This document shows positions 8,871-17,685 of a DNA stretch of 64,000 nucleotides, piece by piece. Made by a program: the position numbers and the translations under genes. The DNA lies in assembly GCF_003852525.1 (NCBI RefSeq), contig NZ_QAJL01000003.1:363297-427296 (forward strand), written 5' to 3'. This stretch comes from Pedobacter sp. KBW06 (GTDB lineage Bacteria; Bacteroidota; Bacteroidia; Sphingobacteriales; Sphingobacteriaceae). Each line of letters opens with the position of its first letter. Position 1 is the stretch's first letter. The notes below the pieces were generated by a model. That model did not search any database. It saw only the letters and a program-made list of their open reading frames with translations, and was not told the origin of the DNA.

Positions 8871-9474
8871 AACTTATTTTATCACCGGAATCGGAACAGG
8901 TATCGGAAAAACAATAGTGAGTGCCATCCTGACGGAAAAGCTACAGGCAGATTACTGGAAACCCATTCAATCCGGAGACCTGGACAATAGCGACAGCCTG
9001 TCTGTGGCACAACTCATCAGCAACCAGAAAACGGTGATCCATCCGGAGCAGTTCAAACTTACCCAACCGCTTTCCCCTCATTTATCCGCAAGAATAGATG
9101 GTATAACCCTATCTACGGCAGCAATTAAAGCTCCGGAAACCAGCAATCATTTGGTGATTGAAGGTGCAGGTGGTTTAATGGTTCCGATCAACGAACAGGA
9201 ACTGATCCTTGACCTCATTAAAAGCTTATCTGCAAAAGTGATTGTCGTTTCCCAGAACTATCTGGGCAGTATCAACCATACCCTTCTTACCCTGGAAGTA
9301 CTGAAATCAAAGGGAATCGAGGTAGAAGGCCTTATTTTCAATGGTCCGGCCAATGAAGAATCGGAGCGTTACATCACGACCTATTCCGGCATCCCCGTCC
9401 TGGGAAGAATTCCTCAACTGGAAAACCTGGATAAGGAAAGTGTACAAAAAGCCGGGGATAACCTTCTTTTCTAA
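8863..9474 (+). CDS. bioD: dethiobiotin synthetase
   Basis: ATP-dependent carboxylase that closes the ureido ring of dethiobiotin from 7,8-diaminopelargonic acid. The N-terminus MNKTYFITGIGTGIGKT carries the P-loop GTGIGKT; KPIQSGD and VIEGAGGLMVPI are the other typical blocks. 203 residues, normal size. It overlaps bioF by 8 bases and ends before a bidirectional terminator. Confidence 0.93.
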   Translation: MNKTYFITGIGTGIGKTIVSAILTEKLQADYWKPIQSGDLDNSDSLSVAQLISNQKTVIHPEQFKLTQPLSPHLSARIDGITLSTAAIKAPETSNHLVIEGAGGLMVPINEQELILDLIKSLSAKVIVVSQNYLGSINHTLLTLEVLKSKGIEVEGLIFNGPANEESERYITTYSGIPVLGRIPQLENLDKESVQKAGDNLLF

Positions 9475-9490
9475 GAAAAATACCGCGCAT

Positions 9491-9520
9491 AAAAAAAGGG
9501 AGCTAATTGCTCCCTTTTTC
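9491..9520. terminator. bidirectional terminator between bioD and rplT
   Basis: A7-GGGAGC (9491-9503), loop TAATT, GCTCCC-T5 (9509-9519). Poly-A on one side and poly-T on the other make a terminator for both convergent operons. Confidence 0.9.
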
Positions 9521-9542
9521 TTTATTAAAATAATCTTACGAT

Positions 9543-9887
9543 CTATTTTACTGCATCAATAACAGCTTTGAAAGCTTCAGGATGGTTCATTGCTAAATCA
9601 GCTAAAACTTTACGGTTTAAACCGATGTTTTTAGTAGCTAATTTACCGATCAGTTGAGAGTAAGAAATACCATGTTGACGTGCTCCAGCGTTGATACGTT
9701 GAATCCATAATCCACGGAATTCTCTTTTCTTAACTTTACGGTCACGGTATGCATATTGCAAACCTTTTTCTACCGTATTTTTAGCAATGGTGAAAACCTT
9801 ACTTCTTGATCCCCAATAGCCTTTGGCCATATTAAGGACTTTTTTCCTTCTTCTTCTCGAAGCTACTGCGTTTACCGAACGTGGCAT
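9543..9887 (-). CDS. rplT: 50S ribosomal protein L20
   Basis: 114 residues, starting MPRSVNAVASRRRRKK, with YWGSRS and the RDRKVKKREFRGLWIQRINA block diagnostic of bL20, a 23S rRNA-binding assembly protein. Last gene of thrS-infC-rpmI-rplT. The 74-base gap to rpmI contains a near-perfect palindrome (ACCGGGTACCTGGT, 9937-9950), a possible L20 autoregulation site by analogy with other bacteria, but this is inference. Confidence 0.97.
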   Translation of the reverse strand: MPRSVNAVASRRRRKKVLNMAKGYWGSRSKVFTIAKNTVEKGLQYAYRDRKVKKREFRGLWIQRINAGARQHGISYSQLIGKLATKNIGLNRKVLADLAMNHPEAFKAVIDAVK

Positions 9888-9961
9888 AGTGTGTTGTTTT
9901 TTGATAAACGGTGTTGCGTATTACAGCAAACTTACTACCGGGTACCTGGTTAAAAATTTAA

Positions 9962-10162
9962 TTATTTACCGATGGCAAGCATACGCTTAACGTTGCCCAT
10001 ATCAGCTGCGGACACCATTGAAGTGTGACCCAAATTACGCTTACGTTTAGTCGACATCTTAGTTAAGATGTGGCTTTTGTAGGCATTCTTCCTTGCGATT
10101 TTACCTGTTCCAGTAAGCGAAAAACGCTTTTTAGCACTGGAATTGGTTTTCATTTTTGGCAT
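9962..10162 (-). CDS. rpmI: 50S ribosomal protein L35
   Basis: 66 residues, MPKMKTNSSAKKRFSLTGTG followed by KIARKNAYKSHILTKMSTKRKRNLG, typical bL35. It lies 26 bases after infC in the conserved order infC-rpmI-rplT. Confidence 0.97.
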   Translation of the reverse strand: MPKMKTNSSAKKRFSLTGTGKIARKNAYKSHILTKMSTKRKRNLGHTSMVSAADMGNVKRMLAIGK

Positions 10163-10188
10163 AACCTGTGTTTATTTATGTAATTTAT

Positions 10189-10758
10189 TTATTTTTTAGC
10201 AACTTTTGGAGCCAGCGTTAAAAACATACGCTTGCCCTCTAACTTAGGTAATAACTCCACTTTACCGATATCTTCAAGCGCCTGTGCAAATTTCAGTAAG
10301 AGAATCTCTCCCTGCTCTTTGTAAACAATTGCTCTACCTTTAAAGTGTACGTAAGCCCTAACCTTCTCCCCGTTCTCCAGGAAACTAACCGCGTGCTTCA
10401 GTTTGAACTGAAAATCGTGATCGTTGGTATTAGGACCGAAACGGATCTCCTTAATTACGGTCTGTTTTGCGTTTGCTTTAATCTCTTTCTGCTTTTTCTT
10501 TTGCTCGTAAACAAACTTACTGTAATCAATGATCCTACATACCGGAGGCACTGCATTTGGAGAAATCTCAACCAGATCCAATTCCAATTCGTCGGCAAGG
10601 GCTAAAGCTTTTGCCAAAGGATAGATCCCCGGTTCAACATTATCTCCAGCTAATCTAACCTCCTGAGCTCTGATAAACTGATTAATATTATGTTCTGCTT
10701 CTTTTTTCTTAAAAGGAGGACGTGGTCCCCTGTTAAATCCTGGTCTGCCTAATGCCAA
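10189..10758 (-). CDS. infC: translation initiation factor IF-3, TTG start
   Basis: 189 residues; binds the 30S subunit and proofreads start-codon and initiator-tRNA pairing. The N-domain shows NINQFIRAQEVRL, the linker is KKKQKE-rich, and the C-domain has KEIRFGPNTNDHDFQFK and a VRAYVHFKGR-like block. The only internal Met is 13 residues from the C-terminus, so no ATG can start it. A TAG stop lies at 10768-10770, leaving only TAT, ATA, AAT and TTG before the coding sequence; TTG at 10756-10758 is the likely start. Non-ATG infC starts are used for IF-3 autoregulation in E. coli (AUU). It begins 13 bases after the thrS stop. Confidence 0.95.
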   Translation of the reverse strand: MALGRPGFNRGPRPPFKKKEAEHNINQFIRAQEVRLAGDNVEPGIYPLAKALALADELELDLVEISPNAVPPVCRIIDYSKFVYEQKKKQKEIKANAKQTVIKEIRFGPNTNDHDFQFKLKHAVSFLENGEKVRAYVHFKGRAIVYKEQGEILLLKFAQALEDIGKVELLPKLEGKRMFLTLAPKVAKK

Positions 10759-10771
10759 ATTTATATACTAT

Positions 10772-12697
10772 TTAAATTGTTATTTCTTTGATTAATAATT
10801 CACTAAACTCCTGCTGAGTCATTTCTCCTAAATCTCCCTCACCATGTTTACGCACTGATACCTTTCCTTCTGCCATCTCTTTTTCACCGATAATCAGCAT
10901 GTAAGGTATTTTTTTAACCTCTGCGTCTCTGATTTTCCGTCCGATTTTTTCATCCCGAAAGTCAATCAAACCGCGAATATCGGAATTATTTAGTTCATCT
11001 GAAACTTTTTTCGCATAATCTTCATATTTTTCGGAGATCGGCAGAATGATAAACTGTTCAGGCGAAAGCCATAATGGGAAATTACCTGCGCAATGTTCGA
11101 TCAATACCGCGATAAAACGCTCCAGCGAGCCAAATGGGGCCCTATGGATCATCACCGGACGGTGTTTCAGGTTATCGCTTCCGGTATATTCCAGTTCAAA
11201 ACGCTCCGGTAAATTGTAATCCACCTGAATTGTTCCCAACTGCCATTTCCTTCCCAAAGCATCCTTCACCATAAAGTCTAACTTCGGACCATAAAATGCC
11301 GCTTCACCGTATTCAACTACAGTAGGTAAACCTTTTTCTGCAGCAGCTTCAATGATCGCAGATTCAGCCAGATGCCAGTTCTCATCAGAACCAATATATT
11401 TCGATTTGTTCTCCGCATCTCTTAAAGACACCTGTGCAATGTAATCGTTGAAACCCAAAGATTTAAACACGTACAATACCAGGTCGATCACTTTCTTGAA
11501 CTCTTCTTTTACCTGGTCCGGGCGACAGAATAAATGGGCATCATCCTGAGTAAACCCACGAACTCTTGTCAGCCCGTGAAGCTCTCCGCTCTGCTCATAA
11601 CGATATACTGTTCCAAACTCTGCAAAACGCAAAGGAAGGTCTTTATAAGAACGTGGTTTAACTTTATAAATCTCACAATGGTGAGGACAGTTCATCGGTT
11701 TAAGGAAAAACTCCTCTCCCTCCTGCGGAGTTTTGATCGGTTGAAAAGCATCTTTACCATATTTCTCATAGTGACCTGAAGTAATGTACAGGTTCTTATG
11801 ACCAATATGAGGGGTAACTACCTGCTCGTATCCGGCTTTACCTTGTGCTTTAGTTAAAAACTGAACCAGACGTTCACGCAATGCAGCACCTTTCGGTAAC
11901 CACAATGGCAAGCCCATTCCTACTTTCTCAGAGAAAGCAAACAATTCCAGTTCCTTACCTAATTTACGGTGATCTCTTTTCTTCGCCTCTTCAATCATAT
12001 GAAGGTACTCAGTCAGCTCACTTGCCTTAGGGAAAGTAACCCCATAAATACGGGTTAACTGTTTTTTTGTTTCATCACCACGCCAATAAGCACCAGCAAC
12101 ATTCATCAATTTAACGGCTTTAACAAAACCGGTATTTGGAATGTGTGGCCCACGACAAAGGTCAGTAAACTGTCCCTGGTTATAGAACGTAATTTTTCCA
12201 TCTTCCAGACCTTCTAACAGGTCCAGCTTGTACTCATCGCCTTTTTCTGTAAAATACTTGATCGCATCCGCTTTAGAAACACTTTCCCGAACAAAAACTT
12301 CTTTCTGCTTGGCCAGTTCTAAAATCTTGGCTTCAATGGTCTTGAAATCATCCGATGAAAACTCTCTGTCGCCGAAATCTACATCATAATAGAAACCGGT
12401 TTCGATTGCAGGACCTATACCGAATTTTGTACCCGGATACAAAGCCTCCAATGCTTCCGCCATAATGTGTGCAGAAGAATGCCAGAAAGTAGCTTTACCA
12501 GCAGTATCATTCCAGGTTAACAACTTCACAGAAGCATCTCCTTCAATCGCTCTTGAAGAATCCCAGATTTCACCGTTAACTTCGGCTGCTAAAACGTTGC
12601 GCGCTAATCCCTCTGAAATAGAGAGTGCAATTTGATGGGCAGTTGTGCCCTTTTCGTACTGACGACTGGAGCCGTCAGGTAATGTAATGTTAATCAT
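10772..12697 (-). CDS. thrS: threonyl-tRNA synthetase
   Basis: 641 residues, class II synthetase. In order: TGS domain (residues 1-62), editing-type second domain with HSSAHIMAEAL, catalytic core with the MNCPHH zinc-Cys motif, motif 2 (RYEQSGELHGLTRVRGF) and motif 3 (HRAPFGSLERF), and the anticodon-binding domain at the C-terminus. First gene of the operon with infC, rpmI and rplT. A TATATTTG box about 115 bases upstream implies an unusually long leader for this window, where autoregulation could act. Confidence 0.97.
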   Translation of the reverse strand: MINITLPDGSSRQYEKGTTAHQIALSISEGLARNVLAAEVNGEIWDSSRAIEGDASVKLLTWNDTAGKATFWHSSAHIMAEALEALYPGTKFGIGPAIETGFYYDVDFGDREFSSDDFKTIEAKILELAKQKEVFVRESVSKADAIKYFTEKGDEYKLDLLEGLEDGKITFYNQGQFTDLCRGPHIPNTGFVKAVKLMNVAGAYWRGDETKKQLTRIYGVTFPKASELTEYLHMIEEAKKRDHRKLGKELELFAFSEKVGMGLPLWLPKGAALRERLVQFLTKAQGKAGYEQVVTPHIGHKNLYITSGHYEKYGKDAFQPIKTPQEGEEFFLKPMNCPHHCEIYKVKPRSYKDLPLRFAEFGTVYRYEQSGELHGLTRVRGFTQDDAHLFCRPDQVKEEFKKVIDLVLYVFKSLGFNDYIAQVSLRDAENKSKYIGSDENWHLAESAIIEAAAEKGLPTVVEYGEAAFYGPKLDFMVKDALGRKWQLGTIQVDYNLPERFELEYTGSDNLKHRPVMIHRAPFGSLERFIAVLIEHCAGNFPLWLSPEQFIILPISEKYEDYAKKVSDELNNSDIRGLIDFRDEKIGRKIRDAEVKKIPYMLIIGEKEMAEGKVSVRKHGEGDLGEMTQQEFSELLIKEITI

Positions 12698-12811
12698 CTA
12701 CAACTATGATTTTAGTGAATTAATTGATTTATAAACATTTACAATAACTTTTATTTTACGTGTAATAAAACATTACTGCAAACAACTAGAGATGCTCTCA
12801 TCGTCTAAGAG

Positions 12812-12819
12812 CAAATATA
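12812..12819 (-). promoter_or_regulatory. TATATTTG -7 box of the thrS operon
   Basis: Minus-strand TATATTTG matches TAnnTTTG. It predicts an mRNA start near 12806 and a leader of about 110 nt before thrS. No -33 box at good spacing was found, so this is a moderate call. Confidence 0.4.
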
Positions 12820-12870
12820 GCGTTTATAGTTCAATATTTCTCCGGGTTATTCAGGTAATGCCGCCTAAAA

Positions 12871-13599
12871 CTAATATTCTAACCATCCGTTCGCCAGAAC
12901 ATCCGCTAAATGCATTGTTTTTAAAGGGATGTTATTTTTATCGATATATCCCTGTAAATGCATCAGACAGGAAAGGTCTGTGGAAATCACATACTCCGCT
13001 CCCTGCTCCAGTGCGTTGTTTACCTTTTGCTCTGCCATCGCAGAAGAAATCGCATCGAATTTCACGGAAAATGTACCCCCGAAACCGCAGCACATATCGG
13101 TATCTTTCATTTCTACCATTTCCAGGCCATGAACTTTAGACAGCAATAGCCTCGGTTCTTCTTTGATCTTACATTCTCTCAGTCCGCTGCAGGAGTCATG
13201 ATATACTGCTTTTCCATCCAGCTCTGCCCCGAAATAATCTCTTTTCAGCACATTGACCAGGAAATCTGAAAGCTCAAATATATTGGATTGTATATTTCTG
13301 CATTTATTATGAACAATGGTATTGGTAAACAAATCACTGAACCCATTCTTTACCATCCCGACACAGGAAGCCGAAGGGGCGACAATATAATCTGTTTCCG
13401 AAAAATCGTTCAGGAATTTCGTTCCTGTTTCTTTCGCCTGCTCCCAGTATCCCGCATTATACGCCGGTTGTCCGCAGCAAGTCTGGGCAGAATTATAAAA
13501 CACCTCACAACCCGCTTTCTCTAATAGCTTTATCGTATTAAATGCTGTCTCAGGATATAACTGATCAACAAAGCAAGGAACAAATAATTCTATCTTCAT
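12871..13599 (-). CDS. (Fe-S)-binding protein, LutA/YkgE-like
   Basis: 242 residues with two cysteine-rich CCG domains: CEVFYNSAQTCCGQPAYNAG near residue 32 and DMCCGFGGTFSVKF near residue 165, plus an intermediate HDSCSGLRE. This is the pattern of LutA/YkgE, one component of the LutABC L-lactate oxidation complex and of related heterodisulfide reductase subunits. lutB and lutC are not adjacent: the neighbours are a transporter and thrS. A lactate-oxidation role is therefore family knowledge, not shown by context. Confidence 0.85.
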   Translation of the reverse strand: MKIELFVPCFVDQLYPETAFNTIKLLEKAGCEVFYNSAQTCCGQPAYNAGYWEQAKETGTKFLNDFSETDYIVAPSASCVGMVKNGFSDLFTNTIVHNKCRNIQSNIFELSDFLVNVLKRDYFGAELDGKAVYHDSCSGLRECKIKEEPRLLLSKVHGLEMVEMKDTDMCCGFGGTFSVKFDAISSAMAEQKVNNALEQGAEYVISTDLSCLMHLQGYIDKNNIPLKTMHLADVLANGWLEY

Positions 13600-13633
13600 G
13601 TGTATCTATTGGTCTTATTAAAATGTATGATGG

Positions 13634-14938
13634 TTAACCTTTAACCATTTTTGGTGCTACTTTCCTAAGGAGTAGCAAAAATATCAATCCTAAAACAAAA
13701 AACGCGCCCAATGCCAGTACAGAATTGCGCATGTCGCCCGTTTGCTCTTCAATATAGGCAAAACTAAAGAGTCCGATCACGACGGCCAGTTTTTCTGTTA
13801 CGTCGTAAAAACTGAAAAATGATGTCGTATCTGGTGTATTTTCAGGAATAAATTTAGAATAAGTAGACCTGGACAACGACTGAACACCACCCATAATCAG
13901 GCCAACTACACCTGCGAGGGCATAAAACTCATACTCATTGCTCACAAAATAAGCGCAAGTGCAGGTCAGCACCCAAATCACAATGACCAGAATCAGTACC
14001 CGCACGTTACCGATCTTTTTCGCCATTTTAGACATGCCCATAGCACCCGGAATCGCAATCAGCTGAATGATCAGCACTACTGCGATCAGTTTCTCGCTTC
14101 CCAGATGCAGCAGCTTCTCACCAAATCCGGCCGCAGCCAGCATAATCGTCTGCACGCCCATGGAATAAAAGAAAAAAGCCAGCAGGAAGCGTTTCATGAC
14201 TTGCATCCCTTTCAGTTGCCGCCATACTTTTCCCAGTTCTTCAAAGCCACTATGTACCAGATTTTTATTAATTGCCGTATAATTAGGACTCCCTGCAGGC
14301 AGGTGACGAAAAGGGATTTGTGCAAAACCAATCCACCAGATTCCGACCAGAAGAAAAGACAGCCTCGCCGGTAATGAGCCATCAGTAATGCCAAAAAGTT
14401 CAGGTTTCAGGACAAAGACAAAACAAATGATTTGCAGTAAAACACTACCCACATAACCATAAGCATAGCCCTTTGCACTCACCTGGTCCTGCTGGTCTTT
14501 GGTTGCAATTTCAGGTAGGTAAGCGTTATTGAACAACACCCCTCCGATATACCCCATTGCTGCAATAACGAAACAGATGATCCCCAGCTCCAGCGTTTCC
14601 AGCTTAAAGAAAAACAGCCCCATACAGGCAATCGCACCAATATAGGTGAAGAACTTCATAAAGATTTTCTTGTTCCCTCTATAATCCGCAGTAGCGGATA
14701 GAATGGGCAGCAAGATCACCATGATCAGGTAAGCCAGGGAAAGGGCATAATTCGATAAAGCCGTATTTGTAAACTTAAACCCAAAGAAAGTCACCTGATC
14801 GCCATGCGCCGAAGTCGTCGTAATAATGGTATAATAAGTAGGAAAAATAGTAGAGGTGATGACTAAGTTATAAGCAGAATTTGCCCAGTCAAAGAAGGCC
14901 CATGACTGAATAACTTTCTTGTCGTTTTTTTGTTCCAT
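13634..14938 (-). CDS. MFS transporter, UMF1 / Atg22-like family
   Basis: 434 residues with about 12 hydrophobic helices. The N-terminus contains WAFFDWANSAYNLVITSTIFP, the signature of the UMF1/Atg22-like MFS branch, and LSRSTYSKFIPE after helix 10 is also typical. Inner-membrane transporter; substrate unknown (fungal Atg22 exports vacuolar amino acids). It precedes the LutA-like gene by 34 bases on the same strand, so the two may be one transcript and could share a substrate. Confidence 0.85.
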   Translation of the reverse strand: MEQKNDKKVIQSWAFFDWANSAYNLVITSTIFPTYYTIITTTSAHGDQVTFFGFKFTNTALSNYALSLAYLIMVILLPILSATADYRGNKKIFMKFFTYIGAIACMGLFFFKLETLELGIICFVIAAMGYIGGVLFNNAYLPEIATKDQQDQVSAKGYAYGYVGSVLLQIICFVFVLKPELFGITDGSLPARLSFLLVGIWWIGFAQIPFRHLPAGSPNYTAINKNLVHSGFEELGKVWRQLKGMQVMKRFLLAFFFYSMGVQTIMLAAAGFGEKLLHLGSEKLIAVVLIIQLIAIPGAMGMSKMAKKIGNVRVLILVIVIWVLTCTCAYFVSNEYEFYALAGVVGLIMGGVQSLSRSTYSKFIPENTPDTTSFFSFYDVTEKLAVVIGLFSFAYIEEQTGDMRNSVLALGAFFVLGLIFLLLLRKVAPKMVKG

Positions 14939-14983
14939 GTATTAAATAAGGCAACTAAAATAGCTAAAAAACGGCAATTACAG

Positions 14984-15694
14984 CTAGTTTACTTTCTCCA
15001 GCTTAGCAGCACCTGATTTTTTCTCATCCACATTCTTTGGATTTCCTTTATAATAAATTTCACTCGATCCAGAGGTCTTCACTTTCAAATCGTTCAATAC
15101 ATTGATATTGGCTTTTCCTGTTCCATCCACAGTGATGTCATAGATGCCTGCCACAAAGTCAAAGGCTTCCACTTTAGAGGTTCCGCTGGTTTTTAACACA
15201 TGGGTTCCGGTCTGACCACTCAAAGTCAGCTTACCTACACCGTCAATTTTCGTGGTCACCTTACTGGCACTGATGTTTAATTTCACGTCAGAACTTCCAC
15301 TCAGGTCCATTTTAAGGTCTTTTACGTATACAGGCCCTTCACCAATTACCCGCACCATTCCACTGGTATTCAGCTCCGTCAACTCACCAATCCCTGCATA
15401 AACCACAACAGAATCTGTTCCGCAATAGCTGCCATCTTCCAGTTTCAGCTCCAGTTCAGATCCGCTTACCCTCGACCTGATGTGGCCCATCACATTTGAA
15501 TCTGCCTGAATCTTCACATTGTAGGTACTGTCCTGGGTCAAAACCAACTTAATTGTTCCGCTCACTTTGATTTTATCATAGCTTTTCAGCTCGACCACTT
15601 TACTCGTCTGAATTCCGGAATCTTTCACACATTCAGCAGTACATCCCGCCAATAAAACAGGGAAAGCGAGCACAATAAGGTTTAATTTCTTCAT
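14984..15694 (-). CDS. GIN-domain (DUF2807) lipoprotein
   Basis: 236 residues from the ATG at 15694. This start is chosen because it opens a lipoprotein signal peptide (MKKLNLIVLAFPVLLAGC, lipobox LAGC); in-frame sequence upstream of it would overlap the recQ end. The mature part is a repeating beta-strand pattern with many SG/DG turns (LSGSSDVKLNISASK, VDGTGKANINVLN), typical of the putative auto-transporter adhesin head GIN domain, a right-handed beta-helix. Anchored in the envelope; function unknown. 22 bases downstream of recQ. Confidence 0.85.
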   Translation of the reverse strand: MKKLNLIVLAFPVLLAGCTAECVKDSGIQTSKVVELKSYDKIKVSGTIKLVLTQDSTYNVKIQADSNVMGHIRSRVSGSELELKLEDGSYCGTDSVVVYAGIGELTELNTSGMVRVIGEGPVYVKDLKMDLSGSSDVKLNISASKVTTKIDGVGKLTLSGQTGTHVLKTSGTSKVEAFDFVAGIYDITVDGTGKANINVLNDLKVKTSGSSEIYYKGNPKNVDEKKSGAAKLEKVN

Positions 15695-15716
15695 AGGTAT
15701 ATTGATTTGTTGCAAT

Positions 15717-17609
15717 TTAAAGATAATAGTTTTTACCGTCAGTTTTAATTTTTCCGGCATCCAGCAATTCGCGGATCCGCTCCAGCTTTTGATTTTCATT
15801 GCCGGATTTGAGGCCGGTCACCAGGTCTTCGATCGTTTGTGTCTGCGTTTGCAGGAGCTTCATCAGCTCAAAGTCGATGCGGTCCGACAACTGGTCGAGA
15901 TCATCCTCCTTCTTTTCCGCCAGACAAACATCACAAACGCCACATTTATCGGCATTAGGTTCATCGAAATACCTCAGCAACTGGACATTCCGGCATTCGG
16001 CATGTTCGGTATAGGCCAGCACCGCATTGATCTGATCCAATTGAATCTTTTTCCTCAGTTTGATGTATTTCACATCGATATCCATGTGGACAAAATCAAC
16101 CCTGGGACGAATATATTGTAATTGCGGCTGGTCGGACTGCGGCAAATACGACAGTAATCCCTGTTCTTCCAGGTTGCTGATCATCTTCTTTGCCGTACTA
16201 AAGGACAAGCCTACTTTTTTGGCGATTTCATTTTCCTCAATTTTCACATATTGATCAAATGCCCCTCCATAAGACCTTAAAATGGCCTTGATCAATGGAT
16301 CGTATCCTGCATTTTCTATTTGAAAGCGGTACACATCCTCATGCGAAGCTATAAACAATACCCTTGAGGGCAAAAAAATGTTTTCCGACAAAGTCAGATA
16401 GCCATCATGTTCTAAAAATTTCAGGGCAGCCATCGTTTTGATGACCCCCACATTAAACCTTTTACAAAAATCTGCCAGGTCAAAATTAAAGGTCAGCCCT
16501 TCTCCGGCACCAAAAGCCAGCTGGAAATAATTACCGAGGTAATGGTATGTTTTTTTAATGTCTTCTACTGTTGGGAAATGATCCGCATACTTGGCCTTTA
16601 GAGCCATCTGGTCGGATTTATTGGCCAGCAATACCGCGTAGGCCTTTTGTTCATCCCTTCCGGCACGCCCCGCCTCCTGATAATAGGCTTCCAGGCTTTC
16701 CGGCAAATCCAGGTGCACCACAAAACGGACATCCGCTTTATCGATCCCCATTCCGAAGGCATTCGTAGCCACCATTACCCTGATCTTATTCTTTTTCCAA
16801 TCTTCCTGTTTCCGGAAACGTTCTTCTCTAGGTATTCCCGCATGATAAAAATCCGCAGCAATCTGGTTTCTCATCAGGAAAGATGCCACTTCTGCGGTCT
16901 CTCTCCTATTCCGGACGTAGACCAGACCTGTCCCCTTCACATTCCTGACAATATCGATCAGTTTTTTATATTTATCTTCTTTATCCAGTACCACATAACT
17001 CAGGTTCTTACGTTCAAAACTCTGAACAAATACCTTGGGCGCGGTAAATTTTAATTTCTCGATAATGTCTGCACGTACAAATTGGGTTGCCGTAGCAGTA
17101 AGCGCCAATACCGGCACTTTAGGGTGGATCTCCCTGATCTCTGCAATCTGCTGATAAGGAGGCCTAAAATCATACCCCCATTGCGAAATACAATGTGCCT
17201 CATCCACGGCAATCAGGTTCACATTCATATAAGAAATCCGAACCCGTACAATTTCTGATAATAATCGTTCCGGAGAGAGGTATAAAAACTTTATTTTCCC
17301 ATAAATGCAGTTGTCGAGCAGGATGTCGATCTCTCTTTTTCCCATCCCTGCATAAATTGCGACTGCTTCAATCCCCTTCGCTTTCAGGTTTTCGACCTGA
17401 TCTTTCATCAATGCGATCAGCGGGGAAATGACAATGCATATTCCTTCCTTTACCAATGCAGGTATCTGGAAACAAAGGGATTTACCTCCTCCTGTGGGTA
17501 GCAATGCCAGGGTATCATGGCCATTTAAAACGGAACTGATAATGTCTGACTGTAATGGTCTGAAAGAATCGAATCCCCAGTATCTTTTTAGTATCTCGGC
17601 TTCACTCAT
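15717..17609 (-). CDS. recQ: ATP-dependent DNA helicase RecQ, without HRDC domain
   Basis: About 630 residues. Superfamily 2 helicase: Q-motif region RYWGFDSFRPLQ, Walker A LPTGGGKS, DEAH box (AVDEAHCISQWGYDFRPPY), motif VI QEAGRAGRD, then the zinc site (CRNVQLLRYF...CGVCDVC) and a short winged-helix-like end. The protein stops after this and no HRDC domain is visible, so it is the short RecQ type. Three starts are possible (17627 TTG, 17624 ATG, 17609 ATG). 17609 is chosen because MSEAEILKRYW fits family N-termini and a TAGTTTTG -7 box abuts 17624. Unwinds DNA in recombination repair. Confidence 0.93.
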   Translation of the reverse strand: MSEAEILKRYWGFDSFRPLQSDIISSVLNGHDTLALLPTGGGKSLCFQIPALVKEGICIVISPLIALMKDQVENLKAKGIEAVAIYAGMGKREIDILLDNCIYGKIKFLYLSPERLLSEIVRVRISYMNVNLIAVDEAHCISQWGYDFRPPYQQIAEIREIHPKVPVLALTATATQFVRADIIEKLKFTAPKVFVQSFERKNLSYVVLDKEDKYKKLIDIVRNVKGTGLVYVRNRRETAEVASFLMRNQIAADFYHAGIPREERFRKQEDWKKNKIRVMVATNAFGMGIDKADVRFVVHLDLPESLEAYYQEAGRAGRDEQKAYAVLLANKSDQMALKAKYADHFPTVEDIKKTYHYLGNYFQLAFGAGEGLTFNFDLADFCKRFNVGVIKTMAALKFLEHDGYLTLSENIFLPSRVLFIASHEDVYRFQIENAGYDPLIKAILRSYGGAFDQYVKIEENEIAKKVGLSFSTAKKMISNLEEQGLLSYLPQSDQPQLQYIRPRVDFVHMDIDVKYIKLRKKIQLDQINAVLAYTEHAECRNVQLLRYFDEPNADKCGVCDVCLAEKKEDDLDQLSDRIDFELMKLLQTQTQTIEDLVTGLKSGNENQKLERIRELLDAGKIKTDGKNYYL

Positions 17610-17624
17610 AAAAAGGTTACTCAT

Positions 17625-17632
17625 CAAAACTA
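17625..17632 (-). promoter_or_regulatory. TAGTTTTG -7 box of recQ
   Basis: Minus-strand TAGTTTTG, exact TAnnTTTG match, directly before ATG 17624 and 15 bases before ATG 17609. This placement favours the inner start for recQ. Confidence 0.5.
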
Positions 17633-17685
17633 TAAAAATGAACTGATATTATTAAATTGCGGGCTAATTTATACGACACGCCGCT

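Noticed and set aside
12793..12813. TGCTCT...AGAGCA inverted repeat before thrS
   Set aside because: Only 6 bp of stem and it overlaps the proposed -7 box; not enough to call an operator or terminator.
12871..14938. A complete lactate-oxidation operon around the LutA-like gene
   Set aside because: LutB and LutC are absent; only the Fe-S subunit and an MFS transporter are present.
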